Assembly (NCBI GenBank): GCA_035263705.1
Contig: DATFRA010000375.1
Location: forward strand, 1 to 8,495
DNA length: 8,495 nucleotides
Origin: DASZHJ01 sp035263705
GTDB taxonomy: Bacteria; Pseudomonadota; Alphaproteobacteria; ATCC43930; CGMCC-115725
Direction of reading: 5' to 3'
The notes under the pieces were generated by a model. That model was not told the origin of the DNA and did no database searches. It was given only the letters and a program-made list of their open reading frames with translations. A program made the position numbers and the translations under genes. Below, piece after piece: positions 1-6,148 of this stretch. How positions within the stretch are numbered: position 1 is the first letter of the stretch; every line of letters begins with the position of its first letter.

Positions 1-1407
1 CCGGCGCGGCATGCCGGCAAGACCCAGGAAGTGCATCGGGAAGAACGTCATGTTGACGCCGATGAAGGTCAGCCAGAAATGCAGCTTGCCGAGCGTCTCG
101 TTGTACTGGCGGCCGCTCATCTTGCCGATCCAGTAGTAGAAGCCCGCGAAGAGCGAGAACACCGCGCCGAGCGACAACACGTAATGGAAGTGCGCGACGA
201 CGTAGTAGGTGTTGTGGAGCGCAAAATCGACGCCGGCATTCGCCAGCACCACGCCGGTGACGCCGCCCACGGTGAACAGGAACAGGAAGCCGATCGCCCA
301 CAGCATCGGCGTCTTGAACTCGATGGAGCCGCCCCACATGGTCGCGATCCAGGAGAAGATCTTGATGCCCGTGGGCACCGCGATCACCATGGTCGCGAGC
401 GTGAAGTAGGCGCGGGTGTCCACCGAGATGCCCGTGGTGAACATGTGGTGCGCCCACACCACGAAGCCGATCACGCCGATCGCCACCATGGCGTAGGCCA
501 TGCCGAGATAGCCGAAGATCGGCTTCTTGGAGAAGGTCGAGATGATCTGGCTGACCATGCCGAAGCCCGGCAGGATCATGATGTAGACCTCGGGGTGCCC
601 GAAGAACCAGAACAGGTGGAGGAACAGCAGGGGATCGCCGCCCTTGCCGGGATCGAAGAAGGCGGTGCCGAAGTTCCGGTCGGTGAGCAGCATGGTGATG
701 GCGCCGCCGAGCACCGGCAGAGCCAGCAGCAGCAGGAACGCCGTCACCAGGATCGACCACACGAAGAGCGGCATCCGGTGCATGGTCATGCCGGGTGCCC
801 GCATGTTGAAGATCGTGGTGATGAAGTTGATCGCGCCCAGGATCGACGAGGCGCCCGCGAGGTGCAGCGAGAAGATCGCCATGTCGACGGAGGCGCCGGT
901 ATGGCATTGGCCCCACGCGGCGCCGTCGCGGATGCAGGTGCTCGACAGCGGCACGTAGACCGTCCAGCCGACGCCCGCCCCCTCGCCCACCAGGGTCGAG
1001 CCCATCAGCAGGAGGAAGGACGGCACCAGCAGCCAGAAGCTGATGTTGTTGAGCCGCGGGAAGGCCATGTCGGGCGAGCCGATCATCAGCGGCACGAACC
1101 AGTTGCCGAAGCCGCCGATCATCGCGGGCATCACCATGAAGAACACCATGATGAGCCCGTGCGCGGTGATCATCACGTTGAAGAACTGGTGATTGCCGTG
1201 CAGCAGATGATCGCCCGGCGTCATGAGCTCCACGCGCATCAGGATCGAGATGGTGCCGCCGATCAGCCCGGCGCAGATCGCGAACAGGATATAGAGCGTG
1301 CCGATATCCTTGTGGTTCGTGGAGCAGAACCATCGCGTGAAGAAGCCGGGATAGTGGCTGTCGTGGCCGTGGTCGGCGGCGTGAGCGGGCGCGTGTCCCT
1401 GAGCCAT
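1..1407 (-). CDS. ctaD: Cytochrome c oxidase subunit I, aa3-type (3' end cut by window)
   Basis: Catalytic subunit of the proton-pumping aa3 oxidase in the inner membrane; reduces O2 to water. The first 469 residues are visible; the family is usually about 530, so some 60-70 are missing beyond the left edge. Visible residues: His83 and His408 (heme a), His406 (heme a3), His271, His320 and His321 (CuB), Tyr275 in GHPEVY (the cross-linked Tyr), Asp113 and Glu273 (D-channel), Lys349 in TGIK (K-channel). The ATG is set by GAGGAG 6 bases upstream (1414-1419) and gives the usual N-terminus before STNHKDIGTLY. Two oddities: a periplasmic loop enlarged to hold Cys158 and Cys168, and HNTYY where most family members have HDTYY (Asn399 at an Mg-ligand position). 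The first 18 residues contain five His. It follows ctaC by 19 bases and is surely co-transcribed. Identification is very secure. Confidence 0.98.
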   Translation of the reverse strand, partial: MAQGHAPAHAADHGHDSHYPGFFTRWFCSTNHKDIGTLYILFAICAGLIGGTISILMRVELMTPGDHLLHGNHQFFNVMITAHGLIMVFFMVMPAMIGGFGNWFVPLMIGSPDMAFPRLNNISFWLLVPSFLLLMGSTLVGEGAGVGWTVYVPLSSTCIRDGAAWGQCHTGASVDMAIFSLHLAGASSILGAINFITTIFNMRAPGMTMHRMPLFVWSILVTAFLLLLALPVLGGAITMLLTDRNFGTAFFDPGKGGDPLLFLHLFWFFGHPEVYIMILPGFGMVSQIISTFSKKPIFGYLGMAYAMVAIGVIGFVVWAHHMFTTGISVDTRAYFTLATMVIAVPTGIKIFSWIATMWGGSIEFKTPMLWAIGFLFLFTVGGVTGVVLANAGVDFALHNTYYVVAHFHYVLSLGAVFSLFAGFYYWIGKMSGRQYNETLGKLHFWLTFIGVNMTFFPMHFLGLAGMPRR

Positions 1408-1426
1408 GGTCTGCTCCTCGTACTCT
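1408..1426 (-). promoter_or_regulatory. ctaC-ctaD junction with ctaD ribosome binding site
   Basis: The 19 bases between the ctaC stop and the ctaD ATG contain GAGGAG (1414-1419, minus strand), 6 bases before the start. There is no room for a promoter or terminator, which supports a single transcript for the two subunits. Confidence 0.8.
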
Positions 1427-2347
1427 CTACTGCTTCACCGCGGCCGAGGCCGGCGCGTTGGCGGCCAGTCGGGCGGCGTCCCTATCGGTATCCGCCGCGT
1501 CGGCGGTCTCGAGCGGCGCATAGCAATCCGCCCGCGCCTTGTCGCTGGAGGCGGCCTTGGCGCAAGCGCTCCAGGCCTTGAACTTGTCGGCCGAGACCGC
1601 CTTCACCTCGATCGGCATGAAGGGATGATTGACGCCGCAGATCTGGTTGCACTGGCCGTAGAAGGTGCCCGCGCGGTCGATCTTGACCCAGCTCTCGTTG
1701 TTGCGGCCGACCACGGCGTATTCCTGCACGCCGAAGGACGGCACGAACCAGCTGTGGATCACGTCGACGCCGGTCACCAGCACGCGGATCGTCGTATTGA
1801 CCGGCAGCACGACCGGGAAGTCGACGTCCAGCAGGCGCTTCTTGTGCAGCTTCGCCGCGTCCTCCTCCGGGATCATGTTGCTGTCGAAGGAGACGCCGTC
1901 CTGGTCCGGGTACTCGTAGCTCCAGTACCACTGATGCCCGGTCACCTTCAGCGTCATGTCGGCGTGTTCGGCCTTGTCCATGAAGTAGAGCAGCTTGAAG
2001 GACGGTATCGCGATCACCACCAGGATCAGGATCGGCACCAGCGTCCAGGCGATCTCGAGCGTGGTGTTGTGCGAGACCTTCGATGGCACCGGATTGCGCT
2101 TGGCGTTGTAGCGGATCATCACCCAGAGCAGTAGCCCCAAGACGAACAGCGAGATCACCGTGATGATCGGCAGCAGGATGTCGTTGTGCAGGAAGTCGAT
2201 GTGCTCGCGCACCACCGAGGCCGCGGGCTGGAAGCCCAACTGCCAATCATGCGCCTCTTCCGCGCGAGCGGCGTTCGCTCCGAGCGCCATCGAGGCGAGC
2301 GCGCCCCAAATCCCCCGCCTCGCGATCGCGCTTGCTGCCAATCCCAT
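1427..2347 (-). CDS. ctaC: Cytochrome c oxidase subunit II (CuA subunit)
   Basis: Accepts electrons from cytochrome c at its periplasmic CuA centre and passes them to subunit I. It has 306 residues from the chosen ATG: a signal peptide (about 1-29, ending NAARA before EEAHDW), two membrane helices (about 57-80 and 98-120), the aromatic segment GHQWYWSYEY (137-146), then the CuA cupredoxin domain with His198, Cys233, Cys237, His241 and Met244. There is no CxxCH, so this is not a caa3-type subunit. The usual CSE(I/L)C motif reads CNQIC here, replacing the Mg-ligand Glu by Gln235. An alanine-rich C-terminal tail of about 45 residues carries Cys262 and Cys275. The frame stays open upstream to a GTG at 2410, but the ATG at 2347 gives a proper signal peptide and has GAGG just upstream, so I prefer it. 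First visible gene of the operon. Confidence 0.97.
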   Translation of the reverse strand: MGLAASAIARRGIWGALASMALGANAARAEEAHDWQLGFQPAASVVREHIDFLHNDILLPIITVISLFVLGLLLWVMIRYNAKRNPVPSKVSHNTTLEIAWTLVPILILVVIAIPSFKLLYFMDKAEHADMTLKVTGHQWYWSYEYPDQDGVSFDSNMIPEEDAAKLHKKRLLDVDFPVVLPVNTTIRVLVTGVDVIHSWFVPSFGVQEYAVVGRNNESWVKIDRAGTFYGQCNQICGVNHPFMPIEVKAVSADKFKAWSACAKAASSDKARADCYAPLETADAADTDRDAARLAANAPASAAVKQ

Positions 2348-2351
2348 GCTG

Positions 2352-2365
2352 CCTCGAGCCTCTCT
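2352..2365 (-). promoter_or_regulatory. Putative ctaC ribosome binding site supporting the ATG at 2347
   Basis: On the minus strand, GAGG (2352-2355) lies 4 bases before the ATG and AGAGAGG (2359-2365) lies 11 bases before it. Neither spacing is ideal. Together with the signal peptide that begins at this ATG, they favour it over the upstream in-frame GTG at 2410. Confidence 0.4.
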
Positions 2366-2476
2366 GAATATGACGCCGCGACCTCGGGCGCGATTGCCCG
2401 GAACGCCCACGCTCTCCGCCGGAGGGACGCGCGCAGTGTCGAGCGGCGACGAGTGCGCGGCGTTTGATGCGGCCGG

Positions 2477-2506
2477 ACCCTACACCAAAGGCGCGGCCCC
2501 TCACAA
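2477..2506 (-). promoter_or_regulatory. Possible sigma70-type promoter for ctaC
   Basis: On the minus strand, TTGTGA (2501-2506) is followed after 18 bases by TAGGGT (2477-2482). The -35 matches the consensus at 4 of 6 positions and the -10 only at about 3 of 6. It is the best pair I could see between ctaC and the palindrome, but such pairs occur by chance. Confidence 0.2.
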
Positions 2507-2581
2507 CACCACGCGCCCGCGTCCAACCGGGCCTTTCCATAGCGCCGCGCGCGTGCGGACGCGACCGATTCGATTGCGACC

Positions 2582-2594
2582 TTATGCCGCATAA
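2582..2594. promoter_or_regulatory. Perfect 13-base palindrome, possible operator
   Basis: TTATGC, one central base, GCATAA: six-base arms in an AT-rich island about 99 bases before tldD and 235 before ctaC. It has the form of a dimeric regulator site. It does not match the FNR/FixK box (TTGAT-N4-ATCAA), and I cannot name a regulator. A palindrome of this size has roughly an 8% chance of occurring in a 345-base region by luck. Confidence 0.25.
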
Positions 2595-2680
2595 ATCGCT
2601 GGCGGAGCCGTGAAAATCGGCGAGCCATGCTCCATATCTGGTCTCAGAACGCCGCACCGTGATAGCGTCCGGCGCCCCTC

Positions 2681-2686
2681 AAGGAG
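2681..2686 (+). promoter_or_regulatory. tldD ribosome binding site
   Basis: AAGGAG lies 6 bases before the ATG at 2693. This strong Shine-Dalgarno match with normal spacing fixes the tldD start. Confidence 0.85.
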
Positions 2687-2692
2687 TCCGTC

Positions 2693-4126
2693 ATGACCGA
2701 CCTCGCCCGCATCGATGCGCTCTTCTTCGACCGAACCGGCATGGACCCCGGCCGGGTCGAGCGGCTTGTCGGCGATGCGCTCCACGGCATGGATGACGGC
2801 GAGCTCTATCTCGAATACAGCCAATCCGAGGCGGTGGCGCTCGACGACGGCCGCATCAAGAGCGCTAGCTTCGACACCACGCAGGGCTTCGGGCTCCGCG
2901 CCGTATCCGGCGAAACCGCGGGCTACGCCCATGCCTCGGAGCTCTCGGAGGATGCGATCAAGCGCGCGGGCGAGACCGTGCGCGCGGTCAAGAGCGGCGC
3001 GGGCGCCGTCTTCGCGGCACCGCCGCCCGGAACGAACCGAACCCTCTATACGGACGTCAACCCGCTGGCGCAGGTGGAATTCACCACCAGGACGCGGCTG
3101 CTGCAGGAGATCGACGCCTATGCTCGCGCCAAGGACCCGCGGGTCCGGCAGGTGATGGCGTCGCTCGCGGGTACCTGGCAAGCGGTCTCGATCATTCGTC
3201 CCGACGGCAGCCGGGTCGGCGACATCCGTCCCCTCGTACGTCTCAATGTCGCCGTGGTCGTAGGCGACGGCGACCGCATGGAGCAAGGCAGCTCCGGCGC
3301 CGGCGGCCGCCTCGAATACCAGCGCTTCATCGATCCCCAGAACTGGAAGGCGCAGGTGGACGAGGCGCTCCGCCAAGCGCTAGTCAATCTCGGTGCGGTG
3401 CCCGCGCCCGCCGGCGAGATGACGGTGGTGCTGGGCCCGGGCTGGCCCGGCGTCATGCTGCATGAGGCCGTGGGCCACGGCCTCGAGGGCGACTTCAATC
3501 GCAAGAAGACCTCGGCCTTCGCGGGGCTCATCGGACAGCGCGTTGCATCCCCGGGAGTCACCGTGATCGACGACGGCACCATCCCAGACCGGCGCGGCTC
3601 GCTCACGGTCGACGACGAGGGCACGCCCTCGCAGCGCAATGTGCTGATCGAGGACGGCATCCTCAAGGGCTACATGCAGGACCGGATGAACGCGCGGCTC
3701 ATGGGGCTGCAGCCCACGGGCAACGGCCGGCGCCAGAGTTACGGCCATGCGCCCATGCCGCGCATGACCAACACCTACATGCTCGCCGGCGACAAGGACC
3801 CGCAGGAGATCATCCGCTCGGTCAAGAAAGGCCTCTACGCCGTCTATTTCGGCGGCGGCCAGGTCGACATCACGTCGGGGAAGTTCGTGTTCTCCGCCGC
3901 CGAGGCCTATCTCATCGAGGAGGGCAAGGTCGGGCCCGCGGTCAAGGGTGCGACCCTCATCGGCAACGGCCCGCAGGCGCTCACCAAGGTCACCATGATC
4001 GGCAACGACATGCGGCTCGACAACGGCATCGGCACCTGCGGCAAGGACGGCCAGAGCGTGCCGGTAGGCGTGGGCCAGCCGACGCTGCGGATGGATCAGC
4101 TGACGGTCGGCGGCACGGCGGCGTGA
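2693..4126 (+). CDS. tldD: Metalloprotease TldD
   Basis: TldD is the zinc-bearing half of the TldD/TldE (PmbA) protease, a cytoplasmic heterodimer which in E. coli processes the microcin B17 precursor and degrades the CcdA antitoxin. The 477 residues match the family's usual length of about 480. The N-terminal TldD/PmbA domain (from about residue 36, GELYLEYSQSEAVALDDGRI) is followed by the catalytic domain with HEAVGH at 257-262 (His257 and His262 as zinc ligands, Glu258 catalytic) and Cys449 in GTCGKDG, the expected third ligand. Other family hallmarks are DDEGTPSQ (307-314) and the C-terminal MIGNDMRLDNGIGTCG. The start is fixed by AAGGAG six bases upstream. The gene is intact. Its partner tldE is not in the window. 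It is transcribed away from ctaC, and its stop overlaps the start of the next gene. Confidence 0.97.
   Translation: MTDLARIDALFFDRTGMDPGRVERLVGDALHGMDDGELYLEYSQSEAVALDDGRIKSASFDTTQGFGLRAVSGETAGYAHASELSEDAIKRAGETVRAVKSGAGAVFAAPPPGTNRTLYTDVNPLAQVEFTTRTRLLQEIDAYARAKDPRVRQVMASLAGTWQAVSIIRPDGSRVGDIRPLVRLNVAVVVGDGDRMEQGSSGAGGRLEYQRFIDPQNWKAQVDEALRQALVNLGAVPAPAGEMTVVLGPGWPGVMLHEAVGHGLEGDFNRKKTSAFAGLIGQRVASPGVTVIDDGTIPDRRGSLTVDDEGTPSQRNVLIEDGILKGYMQDRMNARLMGLQPTGNGRRQSYGHAPMPRMTNTYMLAGDKDPQEIIRSVKKGLYAVYFGGGQVDITSGKFVFSAAEAYLIEEGKVGPAVKGATLIGNGPQALTKVTMIGNDMRLDNGIGTCGKDGQSVPVGVGQPTLRMDQLTVGGTAA
4123..4126 (+). promoter_or_regulatory. GTGA stop/start overlap joining tldD to the glycoside hydrolase gene
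   Basis: The GTG start (4123-4125) and the tldD stop TGA (4124-4126) share bases. The upstream GGCGGCACGGCGGC is a poor ribosome binding site. Translation by ribosomes terminating on tldD is therefore the likely route, which would tie hydrolase output to TldD output. The next in-frame ATG (codon 67) would delete the signal peptide and the start of the barrel. Confidence 0.65.
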
Positions 4127-6066
4127 CATCGGCTGGGGGGAGCTGGTGGCGCCGCGGCGCGCTCGCGGCGGCGATCTGGATTGCCTGCGGGGTCGCGGCC
4201 CTCGGCTGCGAGGATTTCAGCAAGGCCCCGGGCTCGCGCTGGCGCGTCACGGAGATCGATGGCCGCGCTTGGCTGCTGACGCCCTGCGGCGAGCGCTTCT
4301 TCTCGCTGGGCGTCAACGTGATGCATCCCGGCGCCATCGACCCGGACCTGACCCGCTGGCCCGACAGCCACGACCCCGTCGATCCCCGGATCGAGACATG
4401 GATCCCCGAGGCCATGTCCCGCGTACACGCCTGGGGCTTCAACACAGCCGGCGCCTGGTCGCTCACCCCTGATCTCCTGAAGATGCCCGAGGTGGTGAAC
4501 CTCGAGCTCGGCCGCAACTCGCGCTTCCACTGGCTCGACCCGTTCCATCCCAACATGGGCTGGTTCATGAAAAAGAAGGCGCGGCAGCTGGTGGCACCCT
4601 TCCGCGGCAGCCCCTACCGCATCGGCTATTTCAGCGACAACGAGGTCGGCTGGTGGGGCGGCGCGCTCTTCAATTATTACGCCCGCGAGCCCGCGCTCAA
4701 CTACACGAAGCAGCAGTGGGTCCGGATGCTGCGCGCGCGCTATGGCAGCAACTGGCAGCGCTTCCTCGCGGACTTCGTGCCACCGGCCAACGTGCACGAC
4801 TGGCGCGACCTGTTGCGGGCGCGCGACATCACGCAGCTCCGGGTCGGCGGCAACGGCATTGCGGCAGTCCGGCAGTGGACCTTCACCATCGCCGATCTCT
4901 ACTACCACATGGCCCGGGATTCGCTGCGCGCGGCCGATCCCGATGCGCTCTTCCTCGGCGACCGGCTGCCGATCTACTACGACCCCGTCGCGGTCAAGGC
5001 CGCGGCGCCCTACGTCGACGTGATCTCGACCAACTACAACGCCGACAGCCCCGAGGGCTGGATCGCGCCCTATTACTTCGCGGGGCTGCGCCGGCTCGGC
5101 CGCGGCAAGCCCGTGCTGGTCTCCGAGTGGTTCTACGCCGCGCGCGAGAACCGCACGGGCAACCGCAACAACGGCCATCTCATGACGGTCCAGACGCAGG
5201 CCGAGCGCGCGGCGGGTGCCGGCGCCGCGACTCTCAACTACGCGCGCATCAAGGACCTGCTGGGGCTCGACTGGTTCCAGTACTACGACGACCCGAACGG
5301 CGGCCGCGCGGACGGCGAGGATTACGACTTTGGCCTGGTCGACGTGAATGACCGGCCCTATGAGGAGCTGACCGCCGCTCTGACCGAGGCGAACCGGCGG
5401 CTGCCGCAGATCCACGCGAGCGGGGCGCCACCCGCGGCTTCGTCCAAGCGCCCGTTCCCGGTCCCGCGCGCCGAGATCGATCCGGCCAACGCCTCCCTGA
5501 TCGATTGGCCGAAGCCCGCCGCGCTGCTGCCACCGCTCAAGGCCAGCCCCGGCGAGATCGCCTTCGGCGAGGCCTATCTGAGCTGGAGCCCGAGGGGCCT
5601 CGCCCTCGGCACCATCGGCCAGGACTATTACGACATCGGCCTCCTCGCCTATGGCGGCGGTTTCCCGCTGCAGGAAGCCTTCCGCATCGAGCTCCACGTG
5701 GACGCCGGCGCGGGCCCGCGGCACTTCACCTACTACTTCATCCCGCCGCGCACCAAGGTGAAGGACCACCCGCCCATGGCGGCGAAGCTCTGCCTCGGCA
5801 CGCCCGCGGAGCACGCGGCGACCGACTGCGCCGCGATCCCGGGCGCGCAGGCGCTCTATTTCGGCGCCGACCAGCCGCGGATCGCCGCCGAGGCGCTGAT
5901 CCCCTGGGAGGCCCTCGGCCTCATGGGCCCGCCCGCCGACGGCAGGCTCCGGGTCGAGATCTCGGCCACCGCCTGGCACCGCTCGCGGTGGATGTCGCTG
6001 TCGGGGATGTCGCCGGCGGAGGGCACGAAGCATCCGGAAAAGTGGATGGCGATGCGGCTCGGCTGA
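4123..6066 (+). CDS. Exported clan GH-A glycoside hydrolase with C-terminal CBM9-like domain
   Basis: 647 residues; probably hydrolyses a glycan outside the cytoplasm; substrate unknown. Residues 12-28 form a hydrophobic signal segment ending AALGC, so it is either cleaved for secretion or, less surely because -3 is Ala, lipid-modified at Cys29. About 38-430 look like a (beta/alpha)8 barrel: an entry strand with FFSLGVNVMHPG (59-70), GYFSDNEVGWW with Asn173-Glu174 as candidate acid/base, and VLVSEWFY with Glu335 as candidate nucleophile. That Asn-Glu plus later Glu arrangement is the clan GH-A pattern; FFSLG recalls agarase-like families, but I cannot assign one. A proline-rich linker (about 430-478) leads to a beta-rich domain (about 479-647) with EALIPWEALGL, as in CBM9-type domains. 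Cys557 and Cys569 could pair. The GTG start overlaps the tldD stop as GTGA, with no clear Shine-Dalgarno, suggesting translational coupling. Confidence 0.8.
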   Translation: MTSAGGSWWRRGALAAAIWIACGVAALGCEDFSKAPGSRWRVTEIDGRAWLLTPCGERFFSLGVNVMHPGAIDPDLTRWPDSHDPVDPRIETWIPEAMSRVHAWGFNTAGAWSLTPDLLKMPEVVNLELGRNSRFHWLDPFHPNMGWFMKKKARQLVAPFRGSPYRIGYFSDNEVGWWGGALFNYYAREPALNYTKQQWVRMLRARYGSNWQRFLADFVPPANVHDWRDLLRARDITQLRVGGNGIAAVRQWTFTIADLYYHMARDSLRAADPDALFLGDRLPIYYDPVAVKAAAPYVDVISTNYNADSPEGWIAPYYFAGLRRLGRGKPVLVSEWFYAARENRTGNRNNGHLMTVQTQAERAAGAGAATLNYARIKDLLGLDWFQYYDDPNGGRADGEDYDFGLVDVNDRPYEELTAALTEANRRLPQIHASGAPPAASSKRPFPVPRAEIDPANASLIDWPKPAALLPPLKASPGEIAFGEAYLSWSPRGLALGTIGQDYYDIGLLAYGGGFPLQEAFRIELHVDAGAGPRHFTYYFIPPRTKVKDHPPMAAKLCLGTPAEHAATDCAAIPGAQALYFGADQPRIAAEALIPWEALGLMGPPADGRLRVEISATAWHRSRWMSLSGMSPAEGTKHPEKWMAMRLG

Positions 6067-6099
6067 TCCTTAACGATCCCTTTAGACCGAAGGATCAGC
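6062..6099 (+). terminator. Perfect 10-bp stem-loop across the hydrolase stop codon
   Basis: GCTGATCCTT (6062-6071) and AAGGATCAGC (6090-6099) are exact reverse complements with an 18-base loop. The stop TGA (6064-6066) lies in the left arm. A second GATCC in the loop (6075-6079) could pair with GGATC (6092-6096) to make an alternative, shorter-loop fold. No T-run follows, so it is not a classic intrinsic terminator. It may protect the 3' end, attenuate read-through, or be a protein-binding palindrome. Chance occurrence in this 82-base gap is unlikely. Confidence 0.5.
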
Positions 6100-6148
6100 A
6101 TAGGCGTCAGAACCCCCTGGGCATTCCAACCGAGCGATCGACGCCGCG

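Larger units (their letters stand above)
2348..2692. other. Divergent intergenic region between ctaC and tldD
   Basis: 345 bases with no convincing gene. Small open frames on both strands have no recognisable product and are typical chance frames of GC-rich DNA. The region must hold the promoters of the ctaC operon (minus) and tldD (plus). Visible elements are a weak minus-strand promoter-like pair (2477-2506), a 13-base palindrome (2582-2594) and the tldD ribosome binding site (2681-2686). The stretch 2574-2640 is more AT-rich than its surroundings, which suits a tldD promoter, but I find no good -35/-10 pair there. Confidence 0.7.

Noticed and set aside
1430..1564. Fused cytochrome c domain (caa3 type) in the CtaC tail
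   Set aside because: The tail has two cysteines but no CxxCH heme-attachment motif and is too short for a cytochrome c domain.
31..1581. A 516-codon open frame on the plus strand opposite ctaD
   Set aside because: Its product is a His/Arg/Glu/Ala-rich, low-complexity chain with no recognisable domain, and it is antisense to an unmistakable ctaD. GC-biased third positions of the real gene suppress stops on this strand.
2348..2410. Upstream GTG start extending CtaC by 21 residues
   Set aside because: The extension is Arg/Gly-rich and would bury the signal peptide, which begins properly at the ATG at 2347.
2247..2657. Small minus-strand open frames in the ctaC-tldD gap, up to about 157 codons
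   Set aside because: They are Arg/Ser/Ala-rich with no domain, overlap ctaC in another frame, and show no clear ribosome binding site.
3133..3146. Perfect 14-base palindrome (GGACCC-GC-GGGTCC) inside tldD
   Set aside because: About 0.5 such palindromes are expected by chance in 8.5 kb, more in GC-rich DNA, and it encodes ordinary TldD residues (KDPRVR region).
4096..6033. A 645-codon open frame on the minus strand opposite the glycoside hydrolase
   Set aside because: It runs antisense to a gene with signal peptide, catalytic motifs and domain structure. Its product is Arg/Ala/Val/Glu repetitive and unlike a protein family; it is a GC-bias shadow.
6067..6148. A dedicated promoter for the GT-C-like gene
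   Set aside because: I could not find a -35/-10 pair with acceptable spacing; TTTAGA and CATAGG are only 12 bases apart.
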